A DNA stretch of 64,000 nucleotides from Oscheius sp. JU75 (Eukaryota > Nematoda > Chromadorea > Rhabditida > Rhabditidae), in contig JASJZC010000005.1 in the NCBI GenBank assembly GCA_037178855.1, positions 2,790,001 to 2,854,000 of the forward strand. The letters run 5' to 3'. Of this stretch, positions 11,286 through 22,445 are shown piece after piece. The notes below the pieces were generated by a model. The model ran no database searches. It was not told the DNA's origin and saw only the letters and a program-made list of their open reading frames with translations. Numbering within the stretch: the first letter of the stretch is position 1; the number at the start of each line of letters is the position of its first letter. Both the position numbers and the translations under genes were made by a program.

Positions 11286-13614
11286 ATGTCTTCTTATGGG
11301 GCCATTGGCGTCGATTACGACGAGTAAGTTTATTGCGGTCACCTAGTGGTTGGACAGATTTGGAACGGGAAAAACTAAAAAGAGGGCCACTGAACAGATC
11401 CTAGATACTGAAAATACGGTAATTTTCAGCACGGACCCATTGGTGCAAGATGACACTCGAATAGCTCGATCGGCCTCGACTAGCCAAGTGGATCGAGATG
11501 CATATTCTCAAAGACGACAACCTTACATGTTCACAGGTTCTTGTTTCCTACTATCTGAGAATAACCAATTTCAGGTGGAATCGGTCTGTCAAGAGAGGGC
11601 AGTACACAGTCCCTGAACGAGGAGGACACTGGAGTTAGAGACACGCAGCACAATATGGCTCTCAGGTACCGTCTCTACAATCGACTAGACCCCGGTGGCC
11701 ATCAGCTGGTATGTGACCTATCTTTCCGCTAATGGGCAGACTGTAAATGGTGTGCGAAGAAGACGGCCGTTATTCACCCACAAGGTTCTGAAAAAGCTTT
11801 ACAGCGCATGCCGGACCATGTAACCCAACCGGAGCTTTTCTCAATTTTGCCCTTTGACGAGATGAAGGACGCCAGCGGGAAGCAGTCCAGTATTGTCACT
11901 ATGTAAGTTCACCCACTTTGAACTCATACCATTGAGTTTAGATTTTCAATTTGGAACACCTTGATGGGTAGCTCTCTTCTCAGTATGCCCTGGGCACTGG
12001 AGCAAGCGGGTCTTGTACTTGGAATCATAATATTTCTCGTCATGGCGGCACTCTGCCTATACACTGCCTATCTCGTCGTCGAGAGTCCCAAAAATATTCG
12101 TAAGTCCTCTTCTTTTTTGATTTAATACATGACTACTTTAGCTGATCTCTCTGTAGATCCAATGATTGCCGAGTTCTCGGACATTTGTCGTCATTTTTTC
12201 GGGAAAACGGGCCAGACAATCTCGGTTCTTTTCTCAGTGGTGGTCTTCCTCGGCGGCATCATCGTCTACTGGGTTCTCATGTCCAACTTTATGTACTACA
12301 CCGGGAGTGTCGTCTATGGTACTTTCATTTGGCTTCATTGGCTCATCTTTCTTTAGAGGCCCTCCAGCCAAACAGTTCCACTATCCCCATCATGGAAAAC
12401 AAAACTTTCACATGTGACGGTAGGTAAATACTTTATTGCCTACTTTGTTCTCGTTCAGTTTACTGCCCACTCCAGCTTGAGGAGCAGTTCCTTTGGGACG
12501 AGTCTCCCTATCAGTTGGCCTCGGACTGGTGGAATTTCGATCGTCTTTGGCAGCTACAGGTACTCTTTTTGTACTACCATTATCAGTAGTTTATCTAGGG
12601 AACAGTTCCCTTCTATTTGGCCCTCCTGACCTTCCCCCTTTTCAACTTCAAGTCGCCCACTTTCTTCACCAAGTTCAATGTTCTGGGAACTATCTCCGTT
12701 GTCTATCTGCTTGTCTTTACCGGCTCCAAGTTTGTAGAATGTGGAATCAACGTAGACTTCTTCGATCCGAAGAGTATTCACTACGTCAAATGTGAGTCCC
12801 ATTTGCTTTCTTGCTCTATGATCAGAGTTCAGTAGCGAACTGGAAGTTCCCGGCCCTGACAGGCACTCTGACCCTTTCGTATTTCATACACAACGCTATT
12901 CGGACTATTTTGAGGAATCAGAAGACGCCGAAGAATAATGTGAGTTGCTCTTTGGTACAGTTGGTAAGATCTGGTCTAGGTACGGGATCTGACTATTGCC
13001 TACTTCCTCTGTGCCGGCTGCTACATCTTCATCGCCGTCACTTTCTTCCTCGGTTTCCCAGTCGAAAGGAGCTGTATCAGTGATGTAAGCGCTCAGACTT
13101 TTTTTTCCGAATGACATTCCCTTCAGAATTTTTTGAATAATTTCGGAACTGGGGACATTCTCTCCAGTACAGCTCGTCTCTTTCTCCTCTTCCAAATGAT
13201 CACTGGTCAGTATATTTACCTATTTTTTCCAATAGTCAGCCTACAGTTTTACCTCTTCTGATGTACCTCATTCGAAGTCAGCTTTTCTACTCGATTTGCG
13301 GAGACCCGTATCCGAGTTTGGTCTGGGTCGTTCTTCTGAACATCGTGGTCATGTCGACAGCCATCGCCTTTGCCGTCTTCTACCCGAAAGTTGGCAGTAT
13401 TCTCAGGTTCTCTTACTCTCTTATTATTAAACTCTTTCTGGCCTTCAGATACGTCGGAGCCCTTTGTGGTCTTGTGTACGTCTTCGCCCTACCGAATCTA
13501 GTACAACTTCGGAAGATGGATTTGGCTGGACAGCTCACACCTCGACGACGTGTATTCCACTCGGTTATCATTATAATCGGCCTGCTCAATCTCATTGCTC
13601 AGTTCGTGGTCTGA
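11286..13614 (+). CDS. SLC38A9: SLC38A9-type lysosomal amino-acid transporter
   Basis: SLC38A9 is an eleven-helix lysosomal membrane protein that exports amino acids and reports luminal arginine to Rag GTPases and mTORC1. The cytosolic N-terminal arm includes MSSYGAIGVDYDE and RYRLYNRLDPGG, the region that contacts Ragulator-Rag in animals. Helix one carries VTIFSIWNTLMGSSLLSMPW, nearly the animal SLC38A9 sequence. Other matches are GGIIVYWVLMSNF, TVPFYLALLTFPLFNFKSP, GTLTLSYFIHNAI, RDLTIAYF and FLLFQMITVLPLLMYL. A luminal loop with NSST and NKT glycosylation sites lies between helices three and four. Introns of 34-50 nt interrupt the gene. Start context is ACGATGT. All expected segments are present. 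Confidence 0.92.
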
Positions 13615-13999
13615 ACATATTTTGTCAATCTTCTTGTCTGTACATCCCTCTCTGTGCCACTTGTGATTCTCGCCTTGTGAAATTATGCGTTGAAATGTTC
13701 TTCTAAGGGTCCGTCACAGATATGTTTCTACTTATTTTGTACCAAATTTCTATTTCGCATAAAGTTGTAAGCCGAATGTTTTGTTCAGTCCTTTCCTCGG
13801 TTTTGTCGCAAATCAGTACCGATTGCTCTCAGCGTGTTACGACCGTTCCGGCTTTCTCAAGCGGCTGCCGTAGTCCTAACTACAGTATTCCTCCAGTAAC
13901 CTACGTCTCGCACAGAATACACCATTGGCGCGCAATTCAAAGGCTATTTTATTCGAATAGAATGTGGTGCACTTTCAATTCAGCAGAGAAGGTACGGAA

Positions 14000-15333
14000 A
14001 TGCATTTTGTTCGACGTCTCTGCACACATGTCAATCCATCTAAATACGTCGAGAAAGTCCGTCTCCTCGAATACTGGCGAGTACAAGACGATGTTTTACG
14101 AAAGTAGGCACTTATTCCCTTTCTTTTTTACGCGATCAATGTTCAGAGAGTTTTTCCGCGCGAAGATGTTGCTCATTCTAGACAAATCGCCGCTTCTAGT
14201 GAAAGGGACGAATGGATTCCAATTATCTCGACACACACTTCCAGGTTTTAGCACCTCATTATGGTGATATCCAGGTTTTAGAGCTCGAGAAATCGCTCGG
14301 TGACTACGGCGTCTTCTTTGACATCCACAATTCGTGCCTACTCGACGCTGAAGTCGAGAACAATTTCTGGGTCCCGCTTTTCGGAATTTCCGTCAAGACG
14401 GAAACACCGCCGGAAGGATCTCCTGTGGACAAGAAGCAGGTCATTCGAGGTCTTGGCGACAGTCTCGGTGGTCGATTCATGGATATCAGGTAGTCTTTTA
14501 ATCATCTGGACACAGTTGTTTTAGATCTGCCATGTTTATGGTTTCTTCGGAAGAAGACCGCCTACTGCTGGCTCGTTTCTACTCCCTCTCCAAATGGGCT
14601 CACGTCTTCTGTCGATGTCCTCGTTGTGCCGCCGCTCTTGTCACAAAAATCAGCAAGGCCAGTGCACGTTGTCGCAGCTGCAACATTGCCTTCTATCCCA
14701 ATGTTCATTATCCTTCTATTGTTGTGCTAAAAACTTTTCAGATCTCGCCAGCTATCATCTCACTGATCAAGAATCATGAAAACAGCCATTTGTTACTAGT
14801 CCGACAGCGGAACTACACTCCCGGAATGTACACATGTGTTGCGGGATTCGCGAATGTAGATTTTCAAGATATCCTGATGTAACTGATCTTTAGGTAGGAG
14901 AACACCTGCACGAGACGGTTAAACGCGAAGTCGCCGAAGAAGTCGGAATTGAAATAGAGCGTGTCGTCACAGAGGATTATACGCAGCCATGGCCACTTCC
15001 AGACGGCTCTCTCATGATTCCCAACGTCTCGGTCGCGGATATGAATCAGCCAGTTAGTTCGAAATTTTTCTTCTTTCAATCATTCGACTCAGATAGACAA
15101 ATGTCCTGCCGAGCTGGAGAATGCTCGCTGGTTTTCCCGAGAAGAAGTTCAAGCGGCTTTTGACCGAACTCTTGCCGATCCCTTATACAAGGTTATTCTA
15201 CTTTTACACCTACCAAAAATAAATTTCGAACGTGCCGGAAGATGTGAATCTACGACAAGAACTGCAGTATATTCCCCCGTCGGGCGTCCTTGCCCATCGA
15301 CTTATCCGCAAATGGCTGAACAACCAACTGTAA
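14000..15333 (+). CDS. NUDT13: NUDT13-like NAD(P)H pyrophosphatase
   Basis: This Nudix hydrolase resembles mitochondrial NUDT13, which cleaves NADH or NADPH to a mononucleotide plus AMP-type product. I chose ATG 14000 because it yields a basic, Ser/Arg-type leader (MHFVRRLCTHVNPSKYVEK) that splices in frame into KMLLILDKSPLL and VLAPHYGDIQVLELE. The longer open frame that starts at 13722 is out of register with the conserved exons. A zinc-ribbon-like CPRC...CRSC region follows HVFCRC. The Nudix box starts GEHLHETVKREVAEEVGIE and carries the RE..EE..GI core. SLMIPNVSV and a C-terminal VLAHRLIRKWL end the protein. Introns are about 30-47 nt. The stop is 90 bp from that of the convergent gluconokinase gene. 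Confidence 0.85.
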
Positions 15334-15422
15334 AATAGCTGTACAATACGAAAAAAAAGGTGCTCTCAAGCCGGTTTTAACTTGACGCGCCATATGAATT
15401 CTTCATTTTGAATTGTTCTGGT

Positions 15423-15956
15423 TCATTCACCGAGAAGGTCTTTTATCCGTCTGGACACGTTTTCCACCGACTCGTTACGACTGGTTATGTTGATAACATA
15501 CATGTCCGTTTCCTCCGCTGTAGGCCTTTCCAAAGTCGAAAGTTGACTGTCTAGGAGAGAGACAGGCATGAAATGTCCTCTCCTTCCGACGAGTCTCTCC
15601 TCAATCACACTCCGTTCTACATCCAAAAGAAGGAATCTACAAAGATTGACAGATTTTACAGGGACCAACCGACAGCTGAGTCTTCTCCTCAATATGTCCC
15701 TGTAGATCTTTTTCAGTGCAGAGCAGGCAATGATCGTTCGATTATTTAGCTCGACAAACCGAACTATTGCATCCAGCCAGGGCAGTCTGTCCGTATCGAT
15801 CAGAGCTTCCCCTCTGCTCATTTTGGCTATGGACCCGGGCGCATGAAGATCGTCGCCATCCTTGAAGATCCAGCCAGTCAGCTCGGAAAGTCTGGCTCCG
15901 ACAGTACTTTTCCCACTTCCAGAGACTCCACAGACCACGATTGCTTGGGGAAGCAT
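15423..15956 (-). CDS. IDNK: gluconokinase
   Basis: Gluconokinase (EC 2.7.1.12) phosphorylates D-gluconate to 6-phosphogluconate, feeding the pentose phosphate pathway. The Walker A loop is GVSGSGKST near residue 10. FKDGDDLHAPGSIAKMSRG and DTDRLPWLDAI are family hallmarks, as are IACSALKKIYRDILR and the lid RRGHFMPVSLLDSQLSTLE. The end VENVSRRIKDLL is typical. A 33-nt intron at 15638-15670 is a multiple of three and stays open if retained, which would insert eleven residues before FLLLD. The start ATG at 15956 lies two bases after a TTCTAG acceptor, and the gene is 180 bp downstream of the Tudor gene stop, which suggests the last place in an operon. Confidence 0.9.
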   Translation of the reverse strand: MLPQAIVVCGVSGSGKSTVGARLSELTGWIFKDGDDLHAPGSIAKMSRGEALIDTDRLPWLDAIVRFVELNNRTIIACSALKKIYRDILRRRLSCRLVPVKSVNLCRFLLLDVERSVIEERLVGRRGHFMPVSLLDSQLSTLERPTAEETDMYVINITSRNESVENVSRRIKDLLGE

Positions 15957-16135
15957 CACTAGAATTTTTTCAGAGTTTGGGAGAGCAATCGAATCAAGTT
16001 ATCTCTAGGTTATCGATAGAAGCAAGCTGGAGAAATGAAATGTTAACTTGACATGTTCATTAACAAATGAAAAACACCGGTGATAAACAAGGCTGAGATT
16101 ACAGGGACATTGCACGGGGGTTGATCAGATCAATT

Positions 16136-18393
16136 TTAGATAGCAATCGGCTGCGTCGGGCTTCGCTTACAGCCCATCTCGAAGAGCGTCTCTAGGAGCG
16201 TCTTCTCATCACCCATAATTCTGGCACCCTCGACGAAGAGAACATTGTCGCGTTCGAAGGGCTTGTCATTGGGCTCACGGCTACGAAGGATGTTTGGATG
16301 ATCTGAAACTCGTTTTTATGTGAGATAGAAACGGAATTCTACGCAGAACACCGATCATGAGAGGAACATCAACACGCAGAGCAGCGGAGAAGGCTCTGCG
16401 TCGTCTCATATCCCACGTCTTGTTAGCCTCTTCCTCGGGATCGCTGATCCCTACCAGAGAGAACTGGGCACACAGTGGATGCCATCTGGTGTGACTGAAA
16501 AAGGCAAATTTCTCGTGCAAAATAGAAGAAAAATCACCGGGAATGAATGCGGTAGAGATTGCTGGCTGCAATGGTATCACTTCCACCGGAATCCAGATAG
16601 CGGACGGTGGCAAAGTTATCCATAGCGAGAACCTCGACGCGCTGCCATTCTCCAGTGTACATGGCGCGTTCCTCGGGCACATTGGTGATGGCGTAGACTC
16701 GCGTGTTCATCTCCAGCCAACGCTTCACATCGTCCGGTTCGAGCATGAATCTGTTGTCGGCCATTCCGTAGAAGGTGTCCAAGATTCTAGCATAGTCCTT
16801 GAGTACGTCATCAGCTTTCAGCATCGACCAAGTGATATCTCCCAGCTGTTGCTGCTCCTCCAGAGTGGCTCCGCCGGCCTCTAAAAACGGTTCGAAGGAC
16901 TCCTTTTCCTCTTTCGTGAATTCTGAAATGTTAGTAACATGCAGGTTAGTACCAACCTTTGTGGATTCTTTTGAAGAAGCGACCGTAGAACTCGTACGGA
17001 GACTGGGTACATGTACCTTCGACGACCACGAGATAGCTAGAGGTCAGTTCGTCGTAGAAGCTGAAGTTCGGATTAGCCAAGAAAAGCAGATGAGCACACT
17101 TATTGTGAACATAATCCTTCGTAATGTAAGGAACTTTGACGTCATTGATGCTCCACTGATCCCACTCGGAACGAGGAACCGTGAACGGCAGATTGGATGT
17201 CTCCTGGCGAATCCAGTTCTCCGGGAAGGCACGTCTGAACAGCGGAAGGTTTGACGCCTCCTCCGCACCTAGGTTCTTCTGGAAAATATTATTTTTTAAA
17301 CAATCTAACGGGAATATCTTACCGATGGAGGAGTTCCAATGATGAAGGGATACTTGGACGCGTCATCAATCTCAAGGTAGCGGACCTTGCCCTTCGATCT
17401 GCCAGCGAAAACGCAAGCAATGTTACGTCCCTTTGGCTTCTTCTTATATGTAGCCAACATGACACCTTGCTCGACCGGATCCACGCCAAACATCTCGACC
17501 TGACAAGAAAAATGGATGAAAGAAAAGCTGCCCTCACTTTTAGAGGCTCACGGTAGTCGTTTCTGATGACACTGCCCTTCAGGACACGGATGTTGTACTC
17601 GGCATACTCACTGATGAGATCAGCAAACAGTTCGCAGTCTTCGTTCGTCCAATAAGTTTCCTGCTGATAGATGGAACCAGTGAAAAGGTAAGATTAATGA
17701 CCTACCATTGCCTTTGCCCTGCCATGATGTTTCTTCTCCAGATCGGTCAGCGATAGACAAATCGCCTGCCACGGATGATACTCAAAGTTTTTCGGCAAAT
17801 CGGCCAGACACTGCAAAGGATGACTTGACTTCAATTGACTTCAATAACTTGCAGCAAACCTCAATATTAACCCATTCGACGTCGCCATGATCGATGAAAA
17901 TGACCAGAACATAGGAATCGTCCCCGATCTCAGCAGCCTTAAAAATGATAGCAGATCGAGCGAATCTAAAAGGAGGTTACAGCTAGGACGCGAGCACGAC
18001 TGTAAGTTCGTTCCCCGCGCGGAGCCATGTAATAGTTGTCGACCAGATCCCTCGGAGCAGCTCCGGCGAAGTTGGCCTTCTTCAGATCAAATGGCTCAGT
18101 CACTGTGAGCTCGTGGGTGATATTGTTTGTCAGCTCGACCCAGATGCGCGAGGGCGACTCGACGTGACGGATTACAACCAGAGCTGTTCCGCAGAGAGTG
18201 ATACGATTGATCTGGAAATGAAAATTGCACAAGTTCTTACATAGGAAAATCCTTAAAAAAAAACCCGACAAAAAAAATCAACCTTGACGGTGCCGTTGAT
18301 GAGGCCATTCCTTCTCATTTCCGGATATTTAGAACTCTTGTGCTCGATAATTGGCGATTTCGCTCGCGTTGTAGGCATATTGCCCAACAACAT
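16136..18393 (-). CDS. tandem-Tudor-domain protein, possibly EKL-1-like
   Basis: The start ATG at 18393 abuts CTGTCTTTCAG, a likely trans-splice site. After a basic lead (PTTRAKSPI), a first extended Tudor-type unit shows ESPSRIWVELTN, NYYMAPRGERTYSRARV and VIFIDHGDVEWV. The second unit shows SPYEFYGRFFKRIHKEF, DTFYGMADNRFMLEPDDV, YTGEWQRVEVLAMDNFATV and RYLDSGGSDTI, followed by HPLCAQFSLVGIS. Aromatic and acidic residues of methyl-arginine cages seem present (FIDHGD, RYLDSG). In nematodes, two-Tudor proteins such as EKL-1 support RNA-dependent RNA polymerase in germline small-RNA pathways. The Tudor calls are firm and the EKL-1 link is inference from domain layout. It sits between TRAP-gamma and gluconokinase with gaps of 223 and 180 bp. 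Introns are about 40 nt. Confidence 0.72.
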
Positions 18394-18615
18394 CTGAAAG
18401 ACAGAGCAAGATAATGGGACGCGATTAGAAACTAGGCAAATGTTGATGGGCGTGGCAGCATCAGAACGCAGGGGTGAGAAATTAGAAAGAATACTAGGCT
18501 TTATTAGAGAAACATACGACAACTGCTACACAAACATGAAATAAATACAACCATAAATTAATAATTTAGAAATCCGTATCAAGAGCGATCCGTAAATACA
18601 CAAACGACATCTTTC

Positions 18616-19418
18616 TTAGTTCTTGGCTGTGGAGAGGAAAGCAACGAGTCCAGCAGATCCGACCATGGAGAAAAGGTTGTTGAAAAGAGGATTGAAGGCG
18701 CTAAGAAGGAAGAAGGAGGTGAACAAGAGAATAGTCAGGAAGAGGACGTTGGTGAAGAAGATCGACAGGTAGGTGGCCTCGGTCTCAGCAACTTCGTTCT
18801 TGCGGAAGAGAGCACGCTCCTGAAAATGGTCAAAGTAAATAAGGTCCTCTGGTATGGGCAATGTTTACACTGGTTCTATGATATGCAATTACTACGCGTT
18901 TGAACAAAGTCTTGGAACAGCTAGAACCACAAAATTTAACTCGGTCGCCGTTTGTTTAATTCACGGCTGCTCGTAGAAGCAGTGCTTCTAAGTGAGCACA
19001 AACAACACAACAATCTGCACAAGAGTCTTACATTAAAAAAAAGCTTACCTCTCTCTCCTTCAGGCTGATTTTCTTGTCGGCGAACTTCTGGTTGATTTCA
19101 CGATCAACGGCGGATCCTCTCTTCATCATGATGCTGTGCTTCAAGAGTCTCTTCTGATTGTTACAGGCCATGGTCAAAAGATAGATCGAGGCGATAGCAG
19201 AGAGCGTCCACACGATCCACGAGTCATTGATCTGATATCCAGACAAATTGTGGGCATAAAGAAAGAATTACCTCCATTTGGTGGACTCCATAGAAGAGAT
19301 AGATTGGAGCCAGCGAGATGACGACAGCATTGAGGTAGAAGATGATGCTGTTACCGGTTGTGGTGCTGCTGGAGTAGTTGGCCAAGAGATTTTCCTCTTC
19401 CTTGGTGAGCTTTCCCAT
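18616..19418 (-). CDS. SSR3: translocon-associated protein subunit gamma
   Basis: TRAP-gamma is a four-helix ER membrane subunit of the TRAP complex, which sits beside SEC61 and the ribosome and aids translocation. The spliced protein starts MGKLTKEEENLLANYSS. Two helices follow (IIFYLNAVVISLAPIYLFYG and WTLSAIASIYLLTMACN). A cytosolic basic loop includes KRLLKHSIMMKRGSAVDREI, KISLKEREERALFRKNEVAE and TEATYLS. Two further helices (TILLFTSFFLLSAF and FSMVGSAGLVAFLSTAKN) end it. This order and the RKNEVAETEAT motif match animal SSR3. One intron is about 200 nt, long for this window; the other is about 40 nt. It is divergent from SEC61-beta, with 706 bp between start codons. Confidence 0.93.
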
Positions 19419-20124
19419 GTTGTTTACCTGGAAACCGGGGACAGTAATACAGAAAAATGATAGCGGAAGCATAACAAGGTTATGGACATCACGTTGTGAG
19501 AATAGCCAACGCGACTTTTGTCGGTGCAGAGGAGCTCGAAAATCCAAACGCGAAAACGACAAACTGCGTACGCGAAGCTCCGCCCTGATGTCTTTTTTGC
19601 AAGGGAAAGGTAAGGCTGCGTGGACTCAACACTATCGCGGGCTGCCGAACAGCCAAACTGCAAAGACTTTTGGCGCCGGTCCAATTTGCCTCTATTTTTG
19701 CTCGCACGCCCGTTTGCTCCAAGGCATCGTTGGATCTTTCTGCTGTCTTTCCCTTTATATCTGCGAACACAAGCGCTCATAAGCTCAGTTGTTTCAAATT
19801 TTTAGACTTTTGTTTCGAATACGGTTCATTATTTAACGAGGATTTCTTCTTACACCTTCGCACTGCAGATATGCGTACAAACAAGCACAATTTTCTGTCA
19901 CCTGCATACAAAATAATACGTGGAAAAGGAACGACACGAAAAGAACAACTCTTCACGTTGCCAAGAAAGTAGCGCCAAACAAAGATTCGAAAATTTGGGT
20001 CCCGTAACGAAGTATTTGAAAAACACGTCCATTCTGTTTCTTGGTCTTGATTCCTCCTCTACTTCTTTCCTCCCTTTCGTGCGTCCATTTTGTCAAACTC
20101 ATAAGCTTGTTTTTAGTAGAAATC

Positions 20125-20414
20125 ATGTCGGACACCGGACGTAGCCCTCGCCCTGCTGGATCTCAGGTTCGTCAGCGTCGTGGAGGAGGTACATCACTCT
20201 TTTAGTAATTTCTGTTTATACACATGTTTCAGCCACCACTCAAGCTGCAGCTCGTCCTCGTGGAGCCAACAACGGAGGACTCTGGCGTTTTTACACTGAA
20301 GACTCGACCGGACTGAAGATTGGACCCGTTCCTGTTCTCGTCATGAGCCTTGTCTTCATCGCTTCCGTATTCGTTTTGCACATCTGGGGCAAGTTCACCC
20401 GCTCGAGAGTCTAA
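20125..20414 (+). CDS. SEC61B: SEC61 beta subunit
   Basis: SEC61-beta is the small tail-anchored subunit of the ER protein-conducting channel. The product starts [19 protein letters not shown], then a basic ARPRGAN stretch, then [20 protein letters not shown], the most conserved part of the family. The single tail anchor [19 protein letters not shown] and short lumenal end TRSRV follow. One intron of about 44 nt splits the cytosolic tail after GG. The size of about 80 residues is normal. AATAAA-like AT-rich sequence follows the stop. Confidence 0.95.
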
Positions 20415-20633
20415 TCTACAACCGTACTTGTAACATGGATTCCTTCTATTGTAATCTTATTTATTGTCTGTTGTGATACTTCGTGATTTTATTCCACCAA
20501 AATGAAGATTGTTTTAAAGCGTCGGCTTTGCTGTGACACATGAAACAATCACTGGTAAAAATAATTTACTAATTAATGAACGCTATAATAACTATTAAAA
20601 CAAGTAAAAACAATACAACTAAAAAACGGCAGG

Positions 20634-21939
20634 CTAAATATGTTTCTTAATAACGGGCGAGATTTCGCAGTCGCGGGATACCCTCTTCCGGGGAGCCCGG
20701 GGAGGTTGAGCGAACATGCTGCTAGTGTTACTGGATTCGGAAGAAGAAATGACCCTGATGTTGTAGAAGGATCTCGAGTCCATTCCGGCTTCGATGCCTG
20801 CAAGTGTCCAAGAATTGAAGGCTGGGGAGAACTAACTCGAAGACAAGATGGTGATTTCTCCCTCGACCGAGTCTCCAGTAGTTGTAGGAATAAGCTTGAT
20901 AATAGAGTCTTTATCCATTATCTCATCAGAGGTGTTCAGAGCATTTCCACGAGAAACTTCGAATACTTCTTGGAACTCGGGGACGCAGTCGTCAATATCT
21001 CGGGACAGATCGTCACTGGACGAAACCGGGGAGGACGTTGGGGTACGTAGCTGCAACATGTAAATAGTTGGACTTTACAAACAACTAACGACGAAATTAG
21101 GCTTTTCCTTGATAAGAGCGCTCTCCACCTCCATGAAAAGACGGTGATGTCCGGTATTCACAACGTAATGTGCGCTCATTGATCTAGCTAGACCTTTGAT
21201 ATTGTAGCGCGTTTCGGATCGTTCGAAGCCAGGAGCTTGCCAACTAGTAGGTTTGGCTAAAAAAAAAACTTTGATAAGAATAAACTATTAAAGCATTACC
21301 ATCGTTATAGGCCAGGCGCAATCCAGCGAAACAACCAGGAGGAAGTTCTTCCATCTGGTACAGAATGGTCGTATCGATGAAGTTGATCAGTAGCTTCATG
21401 TCGCTCTTCAGATTCTGGAGACCTGTGTAGTGGAACGAAATTGTCTTCTTTTCAGTCGTACTGGAAACCAGCACATTCGGCAGAACCAGGAAGCAACTAA
21501 CTCGGCGAAGACCATATCCAAATCGTCGTCAGCGTAGTCGAAATTCCATGTGAAGGCTTCCAGAGCGTTTTGAGGATCGTCGCGGCTGTTCGAGATCTGA
21601 ATCGAGCAAAGTTGATAAAGGCGTAGAATTAACTAACAAGGAGAATGAACTTGGAGAGATATCCCTTTTTCAGCGCCCGACAAGCCCCATTGATCCTTAA
21701 CAGAGCATTCTGGCCGAATTCGGTATTGTCGTCGAGAATGTCGAGATGAAGGCCTGAAAGAAAGCGCTGAATTGTAGATGTGAAAAAGTACCGGCTATTA
21801 TTTTTCTGATGAAATACTCGTCTCCCAGGACTTTCCGCTTCTTGAGAATGCGACTCATCGATAGGGTAATGATCGTTTTCATGTAGTCGACGCTATCATC
21901 GGGCGTGTCACCATCTCCGGTGGTCGACAGCTCGACCAT
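20634..21939 (-). CDS. HORMA-domain meiotic axis-type protein
   Basis: The start ATG at 21939 lies two bases after a TTTCAG acceptor. The N-terminal half is a HORMA fold: YMKTIITLSMSRILKKRKV, DEYFIRKIIAGLHLDIL, NALLRINGACRALKKG and EAFTWNFDYADDD. HORMA proteins such as HIM-3, HTP-1/2/3 and HORMAD1 build the meiotic chromosome axis by closing around short closure motifs. The C-terminal tail is Ser/Asp/Glu-rich. An intron of 39 nt (GTTAGT to TTGCAG) joins it to a last exon ending in a basic segment (APRKRVSRDCEISPVIKKHI), which has the look of a self-closure motif. If that intron is kept, the protein stops earlier at 20832. Which paralogue this matches is not clear. There are about six introns, each near 40 nt. 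Confidence 0.78.
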
Positions 21940-22445
21940 CCCTGAAATTTTTTTTCAGTTTTCGGCTAAAGATAGGAAAGAAGTAAGAAAGGAACTGCAG
22001 AATGGAGAAAACGTTTAGGAAGGCTTAACATTAAACTGTTCGAAAGTAACTTCTGATGGGGAAATGCCACAATTTTGGCACCCTTTTGAATGCGTGATAA
22101 TGCTGGCCGTACGTACTAGTCAGCCGTGTCTTTAAACCAGAAAAATTTCTTGGGGAAAAAGACCACCCCATTTGAAAATGCGGTTTTCCATCATAAAAGT
22201 TTAGATAAAGAACGCGAATTAGAAAAGCAGTGCAGGTCCATCTTCGGTTCAAACCTAATCGACACGATCGAGGAAATTCTCAATTTGCATGGAATTGCCT
22301 AAATGGAGCCACTCTCTTTTCAGCAGTTTCGCCCAATAGTCTTGTTCTCAAGTTTTCAAGCCTGAGCTTCTTGGCATCGACTTGCCAAGGACAGATTATA
22401 AAAGAAGCAGGAATGCAGAGGAACTTCAGTCTGCCCGACTACACG

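Noticed and set aside
13722..14267. A long plus-strand frame as the NUDT13 N-terminus.
   Set aside because: Conserved residues are recovered only by starting at ATG 14000 in another frame and splicing two short introns. The long frame is overlapping noise.
20640..21050. 136-codon plus-strand frame.
   Set aside because: It lies opposite the last exons of the HORMA gene and has no splice or domain support.
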